From: Mycoavidus cysteinexigens_B
GTDB lineage: Bacteria > Pseudomonadota > Gammaproteobacteria > Burkholderiales > Burkholderiaceae
Assembly (NCBI GenBank): GCA_031963465.1
Contig: JASSUG010000011.1
Coordinates: 1 to 42,440 of the forward strand
Length of the DNA stretch: 42,440 nucleotides
Direction of reading: 5' to 3'
In this document: piece by piece, positions 27,990 to 36,700 of the stretch
Layout: every line of letters starts with the position of its first letter
How positions within the stretch are numbered: the first letter of the stretch is position 1
The notes under the pieces: model-generated
What the model saw: the letters and a program-made list of their open reading frames with translations, nothing else
What the model was told of the DNA's origin: nothing
Databases searched by the model: none
Position numbers and translations under genes: made by a program

Positions 27990-29048
27990 ATGGCTTATTT
28001 AAGCGTGAAAAATAGTATTTATCCCTGGCAACTTGAAGACTGGCAGCGCCTCTATGCATTACGTGCACAGTGGCCGTCCGCACTTCTATTACATGGTCAA
28101 GCAGGCATCGGTAAAGTTGACTTTGCGCGCTATCTTGCGCAGGGGCTGCTATGTGAAACCCCCACCACCGATGGGCAGCCCTGTCATGAGTGTTCTGCTT
28201 GCCATTGGTTTGTGCAGGGCAATCATCCTGACTACCGGGTGCTGTGCCCGGAAAATATCGCCGCTTTAAGCCACGATGCAGTGTCCGCGCAAGCCAATAG
28301 CGAAGCCCAAGAAGCCGAGAAAAAAACGCGTGCTCCCAGTAAAGAAATTAAAATCGAACAGGTGAGGGCGCTGTTGGATTTTTGTGCGTTGGGGTCGCAC
28401 CGCAACGGCTGTCGTGTGGTTTTACTGTACCCGGTTGAGACGCTTAACACCGCCGCCGCTAATGCCTTACTAAAAACCTTAGAGGAACCACCGGCCAATG
28501 TGGTTTTTCTATTGGTGTGTACCCAGCTTGCTCAATTATTGCCGACCATCGTAAGCCGTTGTCGGCGCTGGCCAATGCATGTGCCAGCAGCGGCCCAGGC
28601 GTTGCCTTGGTTAACTCAGCAAGGCTTAGAGGATGCCGCTGGCGCCTTGGCGCAAGCGGCCGGCTCGCCGCTGGCGGCGCTGGCTTACGCGCACGATGAA
28701 CATGCTGCTTTAAGGCGTTTTACGCTAGATCAACTCGCCGCCGGCGCGGCATGTGATCCTTTTGCCTGTGGCGCAAACTTGTATAAACTACCGATTCCGC
28801 TCGTACTGGGCTGGTTGCAATGTTGGTTATCTGACCTCACCTTATTGCGCCTAGCAAACCACACCCGTTACTACCCAGCGGATCAGCCAGCATTAGCCCG
28901 CTGCGCCCAACACCTTAATCCGCTACGGCTAGTCCGTTATGCGCGTACTGTGAGCCTGCGGCGCGTAGTTGAAAACCACCCCTTGAATGCCCGCTTGGTA
29001 TTTGAGGAATTATTTGCAGACTATCGGTCTATTTTTACCACTCATTGA
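27990..29048 (+). CDS. holB: DNA polymerase III delta' subunit
   Basis: 352 aa. N-terminal AAA+ fold with a degenerate P-loop (GQAGIGKVDFA, lacking the usual S/T), as in delta' subunits that do not hydrolyse ATP. The zinc module has four Cys (LLCETP ... CHECSAC). The sensor region is NALLKTLEEPP and the SRC motif is PTIVSRCRRW. Part of the clamp loader. In relatives it follows tmk directly and precedes tatD; here the tmk side is displaced by the island, the tatD side by a GNAT gene. Confidence 0.95.
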   Translation: MAYLSVKNSIYPWQLEDWQRLYALRAQWPSALLLHGQAGIGKVDFARYLAQGLLCETPTTDGQPCHECSACHWFVQGNHPDYRVLCPENIAALSHDAVSAQANSEAQEAEKKTRAPSKEIKIEQVRALLDFCALGSHRNGCRVVLLYPVETLNTAAANALLKTLEEPPANVVFLLVCTQLAQLLPTIVSRCRRWPMHVPAAAQALPWLTQQGLEDAAGALAQAAGSPLAALAYAHDEHAALRRFTLDQLAAGAACDPFACGANLYKLPIPLVLGWLQCWLSDLTLLRLANHTRYYPADQPALARCAQHLNPLRLVRYARTVSLRRVVENHPLNARLVFEELFADYRSIFTTH

Positions 29049-29068
29049 CGCCGGTATGCGCGCTGCCT

Positions 29069-29578
29069 ATGCCAATCAATATCCAAATTAGAGATGCAAC
29101 GCTCGATGATTTGCCGGCCATTGTGGCCATCTATAATTCAACCGTACCATCGCATCAGATATCGGCAGATGCCGAGCCGATCACGGTCGAAAGTCTCGAG
29201 ACATGGCTGAAGGGGCGCGAAACCAAGACTAGGCCAGTTTGGGTGATTGAAAGCGAAACCGTACCTGAGTGTATTGTAGGCTGGCTAAGTTTTTCCGACT
29301 TTTACGGCCGGCCAGCCTATAGTGCGACCGCGGAACTCAGCATTTATATTGATGAACGCTGGCGTCAACAAGGGTGTGGCAAATTCATGTTGGCCTGCGC
29401 TCTTGAATATGCGCCGTCACTCGGGATTAGTACTGTGCTCGGTTTTGTCTTTGCGCAGAATCTAGCAAGCCTTAAGCTTTTTCGTAGTTTTGGCTTCTCC
29501 GATTGGGGCGTGCTGCCGCGTGTCGCCAAACTAAACCAGACCGAGCATGATCTGATTATTGTTGGCCGCAGAGTCTAA
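29069..29578 (+). CDS. GNAT family N-acetyltransferase (phosphinothricin acetyltransferase-like)
   Basis: 169 aa. GNAT fold: IRDATLDDLPAIVAIYNST at the N terminus, the acetyl-CoA loop RWRQQGCGKFML, and the C-terminal block FVFAQNLASLKLFRSFGF. Layout resembles the PAT/bar subfamily that acetylates small amines, but the substrate is unknown. The ATG at 29069 is preferred to a TTG at 29045 that overlaps the holB stop; no strong SD is seen. Lies between holB and tatD in the same direction. Confidence 0.87.
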   Translation: MPINIQIRDATLDDLPAIVAIYNSTVPSHQISADAEPITVESLETWLKGRETKTRPVWVIESETVPECIVGWLSFSDFYGRPAYSATAELSIYIDERWRQQGCGKFMLACALEYAPSLGISTVLGFVFAQNLASLKLFRSFGFSDWGVLPRVAKLNQTEHDLIIVGRRV

Positions 29579-29601
29579 TTATTATTGTTAACGGGATATC
29601 C

Positions 29602-30402
29602 ATGTTTGTTGATTCACATTGCCACCTCAACTTTAAGGGGTTGATCGAGCGGCTGCCGCAATTGCTTGAAAACATGCGCGCTCATTCCGTCAGCCATGCA
29701 CTCTGTGTGAGCGTTGACCTTGAAACTGTTTCAGAGGTACTCGCCGTAGCGCAAGCCCATGACAATCTATTTGCTTCAGTGGGCGTGCATCCAGACTACG
29801 AAGACGTGCAAGAGCCGAGCGTTGAGCAGCTCATCGAGCTTGCTGCGCACCCCAAAGTGGTGGCGATTGGCGAAACCGGGCTCGACTATTACCGGCTAGA
29901 AGGCCGGACACCGGCTGAGATGGAATGGCAGCGCACACGGTTTCGCACGCACATTCGGGCCGCGCGTGCAGTTGGCAAACCGTTAATTATTCATACCCGC
30001 GCAGCCGCAGATGACACCCTGAGTTTGATGCGCGAAGAGGGCGCCGATCAGGTAGGGGGGGTGATGCATTGCTTCACCGAGAGTTGGCAAGTCGCTGAGG
30101 CAGCGATAGCACTGAATTTTTATATCTCCATATCTGGGATTGTCACCTTTAAAAATGCGCGTGATCTGCAAGACCTTGCTCGGCGCGTGCCATTGGAGCG
30201 CCTGCTGATTGAGACCGATTCTCCTTATTTAGCGCCAGCGCCACACCGTGGCCAGACAAATGAACCCGCTTTTGTAAGCCATGTGGGCCGTTTTGTGGCG
30301 CAATTGCGGGGTGAAACTGAGACTTTAGTCGCCCGCGCGACGAGTGATAATTTCTTTAAGCTTTTTAAGATCGAAGCCGCTAACGTAGCAGAAGTTGAAT
30401 AG
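29602..30402 (+). CDS. TatD family metal-dependent hydrolase (YcfH-like)
   Basis: 266 aa, typical length. Metal ligands are visible in order: DSHCHLN (HxH), Glu in AIGETGLDYY, His in LIIHTRAA, His in VMHCFTES, and Asp in IETDSPYLAP. Family members are TIM-barrel nucleases/hydrolases, several with 3'-5' DNase activity. Follows the GNAT gene by 23 bp and closes the holB segment. Confidence 0.95.
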   Translation: MFVDSHCHLNFKGLIERLPQLLENMRAHSVSHALCVSVDLETVSEVLAVAQAHDNLFASVGVHPDYEDVQEPSVEQLIELAAHPKVVAIGETGLDYYRLEGRTPAEMEWQRTRFRTHIRAARAVGKPLIIHTRAAADDTLSLMREEGADQVGGVMHCFTESWQVAEAAIALNFYISISGIVTFKNARDLQDLARRVPLERLLIETDSPYLAPAPHRGQTNEPAFVSHVGRFVAQLRGETETLVARATSDNFFKLFKIEAANVAEVE

Positions 30403-30506
30403 ATATTGTTTGTCCAGCGAGTCGCGTCGGTATCATCCAGCAAATACGTGAGGTAAGATCAATTTGGTGGACGCTATGAACGAAGAGGCGCATCGAAGGG
30501 AGCAAA

Positions 30507-30614
30507 ATGGAAAATGACCAAGACAAAAATTTACGCAAGAATTTAGCTAGGCCTTCTACCGGAACCACAATCGACCGACGTGTTTTGTTGGCAGCACACC
30601 GGAATCGATCATGA
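30507..30614 (+). CDS. 35-codon ORF coupled to the acyl hydrolase gene
   Basis: ATG at 30507 with GGGAG four bases upstream; the stop overlaps the next ATG as ATGA (30611-30614), a common coupling arrangement. The peptide (MENDQDKNLRKNLARPSTGT then basic) has no recognised family. It may be a real small protein, a leader peptide or a truncated gene end. Confidence 0.4.
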   Translation: MENDQDKNLRKNLARPSTGTTIDRRVLLAAHRNRS

Positions 30615-31636
30615 AGGCACCGATGTCGATCGCCAACGATCTCATGGCAGCATCGCTCAAGACCGGTGGCGCGAACGGTAAGATTTTCATGTATGGCGGG
30701 CAGGGAACTCAGTACTTCCAAATGGGGCGGCAACTATACGAGGAGAACCCTGTCTTCCGTCGGCAACTGGACGCATGCAGCGCAATCATCGAGCCGGAAC
30801 TCGGCCAATCGCTCGCGCAGATCCTTTACGACGACCGCCGCCAGAGCCACGAGCCATTCAATGCGATTATTCACACGCACCCGGCGTTGTTCAGTATCGG
30901 ATATAGTCTGACGGCGGTGATGCGCGCCGCAGGCATTGAACCGGGGGCGGTGCTAGGCTACAGCCTTGGCGAGTACATCGGACTGACGGTGGCTGGATGC
31001 CTGTCATGGGAGGATGGATTACGTTTAGTCATGCGGCAGGCGCAAATCTTCGCCAACGATTGCCCGCGAGGCGGCATGATGAGTGTACTGGCGCCGCTTG
31101 CTCACTTCGACCAGTATCCGCACGTCTATCAGGGCGTTGAACTGGCGGGGGTCAACTTTGCCACGAACTTCTGCGTGGCCGGTCCTAGGGCCGCGCTAGC
31201 GCGCGTGAAAACCCATTTGACTGAGATGGGCGTCCTGTCACAGGACCTGCCGGTCCAGTATCCATTTCATTCGAGCTATATTGAGTCAGTAAGGTGCAAG
31301 ATCATGGCGACCGCCGATGGCGTGGCAATGCGACCCCCTCACATGCCGTGTTACTCGCCCGCCTATGGCCGCATGCTCGAAGCGAGCGATCTGGTCAATC
31401 CAGGTGACTATATCTGGACCATCGTCCGGCAGAAGGTGGATTTTCATGCGCTGATGCGGACGCTGGCGTCGGCTGCATCAGCTAACTTCTTCGTGGACCT
31501 GAGCGCGACGGGTTCCCTGGCCAATTTCATCAAATACATGTCGCTCGATGCCAAGCGCTATCGACACGCGATCAATCAGTTTGGCAAGGACGTAGCTAGC
31601 CTTTCCACGTTGTTGCAGGAACTAGCGGTACCTTAA
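30611..31636 (+). CDS. FabD-like acyltransferase / acyl hydrolase of trans-AT PKS type
   Basis: 341 aa. The fold is the FabD acyltransferase: FMYGGQGTQYFQMGRQLYEE at the N terminus, nucleophile Ser in GYSLGEY (His of the usual GHSLGE replaced by Tyr), and catalytic His in PFHSSYI. The MYGGQGTQYFQMG opening and this Tyr variant resemble the discrete AT1-type proteins (PedC-like acyl hydrolases) of trans-AT polyketide clusters, which clear stalled acyl units. That subtype is inferred. More GC-rich than its neighbours. Its 3' end faces the next gene 30 bp away. Confidence 0.82.
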   Translation: MKAPMSIANDLMAASLKTGGANGKIFMYGGQGTQYFQMGRQLYEENPVFRRQLDACSAIIEPELGQSLAQILYDDRRQSHEPFNAIIHTHPALFSIGYSLTAVMRAAGIEPGAVLGYSLGEYIGLTVAGCLSWEDGLRLVMRQAQIFANDCPRGGMMSVLAPLAHFDQYPHVYQGVELAGVNFATNFCVAGPRAALARVKTHLTEMGVLSQDLPVQYPFHSSYIESVRCKIMATADGVAMRPPHMPCYSPAYGRMLEASDLVNPGDYIWTIVRQKVDFHALMRTLASAASANFFVDLSATGSLANFIKYMSLDAKRYRHAINQFGKDVASLSTLLQELAVP

Positions 31637-31657
31637 GGACAGGCAACCATCGCGGCT

Positions 31658-31674
31658 CAAGCTTTTTTAGCTTG
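31658..31674. terminator. Hairpin between convergent acyltransferase genes
   Basis: CAAGCT pairs with AGCTTG around a loop of five T, overlapping the stop codon of the reverse-strand gene. It may serve as a bidirectional terminator; a downstream U-tract is weak. Confidence 0.35.
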
Positions 31675-32854
31675 CTTCGACAGGCTGGACACTATTCAAC
31701 TCGAAATATCCGTTATAGCCTTCCAGATAGATCGCAGCCCGATGGCCAAACAGCATCATGGCCTTGGTTTTTGTGGCCACCGGACCTTCATGGGAAGCGA
31801 CCGTGACTTTGCTGCCAATTGGATAGCTGCGGTTCCATTCATTGATTTTTTGTTGCAGCGCGAGAAGTTCTTGTTCACGGTTCGCTGCCGCTGGCTGTTG
31901 CATAGCGGAAGCGGGAGTCGCCTGCTGTTGCACAGCCGGAGCTGACGTCGGAGTCACCTGCTGTTGCCTAGCCGGGGCCGGTGAGGCTGGTGCAGGATGG
32001 GTACTGGGTAGAGGATGCTTTTTGATGTCAGCAAGTAGCTTGGTCAAGACCTGTCCTACGCCGAGTTCTTCGAAATCGGCCTCTCCCTGGGCCAGCAGAT
32101 ATTGAATACTGTTTACCCATTGGACCGGTTGTGTAATCTGGGCCGCTAAGTTAGCCGCAATGCGATCAGCTTGGTAAGGGCTGGCATCGACGTTTGCGAT
32201 GACGGGGGTTGAAGGCGCCGAGAAAGTAAACTCCTGCAGGTAAGCTGCGAATTCCTTCTTGGCGGCTTCCATATAGCGGGAGTGAAAGGCGCCGCTGGTG
32301 TTCAGTGGTGCGTAACGAACGCCGTCAGTTTCAAAGAATGCGGCCGCGCGGATGATATCTTCTTTCAAGCCAGAGAGGATGGTTTGCGTGGGCGAATTCA
32401 GATTGGCGATATCAATCGCCGTGAGGCCATTGGCTTGCAGAATTTCTTGAATCTCCGTTTGGGTTAATCCAATCACCGCCGCCATGGCGCCTTTGGGCGC
32501 CGCACTCATCAATTCTCCGCGTTTTTTAACCAGCTTTAGGCCGTCTTCAAAACTGATCGCGCCGGAAGCTTCTAGCGCATTGTATTCACCGAGACTGTGG
32601 CCAACCAGATAGTTGGCAGTCGTGCCTGTCTCTTTGCTGCGTTGTCGATAAGAAAGGGCATTCACGACATACAAAGCGGGCTGTGTATAACGCGTATCGT
32701 TAAGCTGCTTACGTGAATCTTTGACGCATAAATCCCAAATTGAGTAACCTAGAATCTTGCTGGCGGTGGCGGTGAGTTCTGGGAACAGACTAAATAGCGT
32801 GTCGCCCATTCCCTTTGTTTGGGAACCCTGACCTGGAAACATATAGACGCTCAT
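31667..32854 (-). CDS. Trans-acting malonyl-CoA acyltransferase (trans-AT type) with C-terminal extension
   Basis: 395 aa. AT domain in residues 1-285: YMFPGQGSQTKGMG, nucleophile in GHSLGEYNAL, His in AFHSRYM, and the late block PVIANVDASPY ... FEELGVGQVLTKLL that is common in PedD/PksE-type discrete ATs. A linker of about 45 residues rich in Ala, Pro and Gln follows, then a C-terminal domain of about 65 residues (IGSKVTVASHEGPVATKTKA) of unknown role. FabD itself is shorter, so a trans-AT serving a polyketide synthase elsewhere is more likely. A perfect GGAGG lies 6 bp upstream of the start. No PKS module lies in the window. Confidence 0.85.
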   Translation of the reverse strand: MSVYMFPGQGSQTKGMGDTLFSLFPELTATASKILGYSIWDLCVKDSRKQLNDTRYTQPALYVVNALSYRQRSKETGTTANYLVGHSLGEYNALEASGAISFEDGLKLVKKRGELMSAAPKGAMAAVIGLTQTEIQEILQANGLTAIDIANLNSPTQTILSGLKEDIIRAAAFFETDGVRYAPLNTSGAFHSRYMEAAKKEFAAYLQEFTFSAPSTPVIANVDASPYQADRIAANLAAQITQPVQWVNSIQYLLAQGEADFEELGVGQVLTKLLADIKKHPLPSTHPAPASPAPARQQQVTPTSAPAVQQQATPASAMQQPAAANREQELLALQQKINEWNRSYPIGSKVTVASHEGPVATKTKAMMLFGHRAAIYLEGYNGYFELNSVQPVEAS

Positions 32855-33114
32855 GACAATCCTCCAAATAAAATTTCTTACAGACTGTTAAAAAACTACT
32901 ATAAAAACAAGACGTGATGCGGGACCGGACGGTGCTCGGAACTTCGCCATATTACCTTGTATTATTCTTTCTGTGATGGTTAGCTGCTACCATATGTTGT
33001 ATTTTCTCGAAGCGTTTTCTGATATAGAAATTGTCTCAACGTTGTCGAGCCAATTGGTAGAGAACCATTTTCTTGAATCATCTATCACCGTTCAAAATCT
33101 CTAAAAAAAATCGC
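32855..33114. other. Non-coding gap between divergent genes
   Basis: AT-rich DNA between the reverse-strand AT gene and the forward DUF1640-like gene. It should hold both promoters. No RNA gene or long inverted repeat was recognised. Confidence 0.5.
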
Positions 33115-33142
33115 TTGTAATTCTTCATATTTGGTTTATAAT
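33115..33142 (+). promoter_or_regulatory. Sigma-70 promoter for the DUF1640-like gene
   Basis: TTGTAA (33115-33120), a 16-bp spacer, and TATAAT (33137-33142), 56 bp before the ATG. Confidence 0.6.
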
Positions 33143-33198
33143 TAACTTAAATAGGTTAATTAAGGTTGGTTTACTACCCTTATTGGATAGAGCAGAAA

Positions 33199-33663
33199 AT
33201 GGCACAAGTCTTAAACGTTAAAGAACTGAGGAATCTCGCAATGTTTGTCACCGCTTTCGATACACTAAAATTGGTTAAACGCCTCATAGGCATTGGCGTT
33301 CCACCTACTCAAGCAGAAGCTGGAGCTGAACTATTAGCGGAAATCTTCAATAGCAACTTGGGAGAACTCGCAACTAAAGAAGATTTACAGCGTGAGATTA
33401 ATGGGCTGCGTAAAGACGGAGACTTTAAGCATGACCTGCTACATAAAGACATGGAATCCTTGCGTAAAGATATGGATGTCAAGCATGAAACACTACCCAA
33501 AGACATGGATACCCCGTATGAAACACTACGCAAAGACATGCATTTAATGGCAGAACGCTTTCACTCTGAATTGGAAAAACTCGGACGTAAATTAACCATC
33601 AGCCACGGTCTTATAATTGCCGCTATAATCAGCGCAGCCTCAGCACTCAATAAGTTTTTTTAG
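33199..33663 (+). CDS. DUF1640-like coiled-coil protein with C-terminal membrane anchor
   Basis: 154 aa from ATG 33199 (a TTG at 33166 would add 11 residues). The head, FDTLKLVKRLIGIGVPPTQAEAGAELL, matches the DUF1640/CCDC90 opening (FDTLKxVxxL). Then come ELATKEDLQREI and a run of short repeats built on LRKDMDVKHETL that should form a coiled coil. The C-terminal helix GLIIAAIISAASALNKFF is a likely membrane anchor. Such proteins are frequent in beta-proteobacteria and often sit in mobile DNA; function unknown. An own promoter lies upstream. Confidence 0.75.
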   Translation: MAQVLNVKELRNLAMFVTAFDTLKLVKRLIGIGVPPTQAEAGAELLAEIFNSNLGELATKEDLQREINGLRKDGDFKHDLLHKDMESLRKDMDVKHETLPKDMDTPYETLRKDMHLMAERFHSELEKLGRKLTISHGLIIAAIISAASALNKFF

Positions 33664-33781
33664 CCTTTTTCATTGGCCTAGTGCCCACTGCACATGTTCG
33701 CGCACCAGATTGCGTAACCCAGACCCGCAGAAAACGCACCGCCGCCGGTTTAATTCTAGTCAAAGCTGCGTAGAGTGAAGC

Positions 33782-36700
33782 CTAATGTAGGGTCCTTGGT
33801 GGCGCGATATAGTCTTGCGGCCGCACGATATTTTCTTCCAGTTCATCGTCGAGGTATTGCGCGAAGACTTCTGTGCCTAGCTTTTGTTCAATCTGTAAGA
33901 ATTTTTGCCTCAATTGCTCGATATAAGGCTGCTGACCGGCTTGGATCGCGCGGGCCCACAGTTTGCAGTAGTAGGGCATCGATGCCGCGTAGTTTTCCTG
34001 CTGGTAGTCGATATCTGCCTGCAGCCCATCCAGCATATCGCCGAAGCGTTTAGATTCGTCCATCGCTTTTAACTGGTCCAAGGTCACTTGCGCATAGTCA
34101 GAAGAGCCGCGGGCAACGCGTGCGCAAGCGACATCGAACACTTGCTGAGCGTGAAAGCCAGGGGGCGCACCGGCGTAAGAAATTTCATGCAGGATTTTGT
34201 CCTCGCAGATTAAAGCTTGTTCGGCTTCTCCCAGTTCGAGATAGCAGCGCGCGAGCGCTTTAAGTGCTTGGATCGCCTTCGGCCAGGCTTCATACTGAGT
34301 ATAAACCTGCACCGCTCTTTCATTCACGGCAAGCGCCGCGGTCCATTCTTGCCGACTTTGATAGAACACATCGAGGAAGGTGGCCGCTTGCTGAAAATAC
34401 AAAATCTGCTGTTTTTCGATGGTCGCCGGCAAGGCATCGAGCCAGGCTTGCCAGCATGCGGCACCGTTGACTAGGCCGGCCTGGTGTGCCGCATGGTTCG
34501 CGGCCATGGCGTCGAGAGCCAGCGCCAGCCAAGCTAACGGCGCTTCCGGCTGGCTCTTGTCATCAACCTGAACCGCCGGGGAGCGTGCCAACAGGTCGAG
34601 TGACCACGCAGCACTTTCTGCGCCCAACTGAGCCTGCCGCAGCACTTGATCAAAGGCATGTTTGGCACTCAGAAAGCCACGGTAGTCTTGGGCAAACCAG
34701 AGTTTTTCTAAATGCGTACCCCAGTGTCGCCGATGCATCAAAAGATAGTGAGCCAAGGTGGGATTTTGTTGCCCGTTTAGGTGGCGGCTTAAGATGCGGA
34801 TTCCTTCGCACAGCACTTGACTGAAATACAGTTCGCTTTCGATGGCGGTGACCGCACGCTCAGTTTGTTCGTGCCGTTTGCGCTCTAGAAAAGGCCGGCA
34901 GCGGCTATCAATGATCCGACCGTGGGGCAGGCTAACCAGAAAACCGCAGCGCTGCCACAGCGTCAGTCCGTCAGAGAAGACCGCCGCTTCATTGCCGGTG
35001 AGTGCCATGAGTTTTTTGGCTGGCGCGAATGGTTCCTTCTGATCGAAGGCAACCATCAGCAACTCCAGCAGCAGGCCATCGACTTCAGTGCTCAGCAGTA
35101 GCAGGTCTTGCCATTGGTGCGGCATCTCTGACCATTGCCAGGCATAAAATGAATCAACCACAGAGCGATCGTGCGCGATGCGGGCGTTGAGTTCTGTGGT
35201 GAGCGCGGTGACCGTGAGGTGAGTGAGCAGCGGCAGCGCATGCTGGAGCAGAAACGGATTGCCTTGGGTGGCCGTCAACAAGGCAGGCCAATCGTGGTCA
35301 AGATCTTTGCCTACGAGAGAGTGCGCGCGCAATTGAGCTGCCGCCAGCAGGCGCTGTTCAGCAGCGAGCAGGGGCGCGAGCGGGATCTCGGTGAATGGCG
35401 AGGGCGACCTATCTTGCCCGCATGGCGCGGTGGTAAGGACTATATGTCCATGAGCCAACAATTCATGCACGAAGCCGCTGAGCGTTCGCTGTGTCACTAA
35501 GACTTGATCTTCGCTGTCTGCAGCAATTTGATCTTCGCGGTGGTCTGCAGAAGCGGCCGAAACCGGCGTTGAGTGGCTGTGATGCACGCTTTTTTTAGCG
35601 GCAGGGTCATGTTCGTACTCTTTATTTAAGAGATCTGGCGTAAGCCCATCTAGGACAAAACAGCAGCGCAGCTTGTTAAGCGCAGCCTTGGTTTCAGCCT
35701 GCTGACCGGGGGCCAGCTCAAGGATCGGCGCGATCATTTCCAGCATCATATCGACGGCGTAAAAATCATCACTGAAATCAAAATAAAAGGCAAAATCGAT
35801 GTGCTCGCGCTGCGCCAAATAAAGCGCAAGACGATGAGCGAGATGCGTCTTACCGCTGCCGGCCGGGCCGGTGAGCATCAGTGCTTGCGGTGAAGTTTCA
35901 AGTGCGGCCAGCAGGGCGAGCGCTTGCCCGTCGTTGGCATGGTTGAGCAAAGGAGACAGTAGGCTGGCCTTGAAACCCAGTAAGCGCTTGCGTGCATGTG
36001 CAAAGGTTTGTGACTCCGACAGACTCACACGTGCCTGCGGGGTGTCAAAAAATGTAATGGTTTGACCACCATAATGAACCAGCAATGGCCAACTCTGAAA
36101 AGGTAATCCTTGTGATGTAAAGCGCGTGATTTCGGTTTGTGCTTGCAAGCGCTGACGTGCTTGGGTGACAGCCTGGCCCAAGGTTAAGCCGGCTGTTAGA
36201 CTGTGATAGATCGCTTGGAAACACTGGCCACTGGTCCACGGATCCGTGATCTGCGCCAGTCCAATCAGATTGCCCAGACCTGCGTGATGAGCAGCATGGG
36301 CCGCAGCGCTTAAGCCAGCAGCGGCATCTAGCCGTTGGCCACCCTTGAAATACCCACGGGCATCGAGGCACAGCACCGCGATTTTGTTCTGCACCAGCAC
36401 TTTTGCAAAATCGACAAATGCAATGGCCGCGAACCTAGTGCCGGCATCCTCCAGCAGAAGGCTGAGCTGCTCAGAGCACGCCGCGCCAGGATTTTGTCCA
36501 AGGCTGGTTGCCGTATCTTCTACTACGAGCGGGCCATCGTACTGCACAATATGCACCGGACGCTGAGGGTCGCTGAGCCGTTTTTGCAACTGCGCCCAAG
36601 TTCCTGCGACAAAAATTTCATAGCGGATGGCGCCTTCTGAGCAGAACGAATCCGTGGCCGCATCGAGCGCCGCGCTCGATGCAAAAGGTAGATGTTCTGA

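Noticed and set aside
34217..35500. Forward ORFs of 80-112 aa opposite the CHAT-STAND gene
   Set aside because: Arg/Ser-rich shadow frames without ribosome sites or families.
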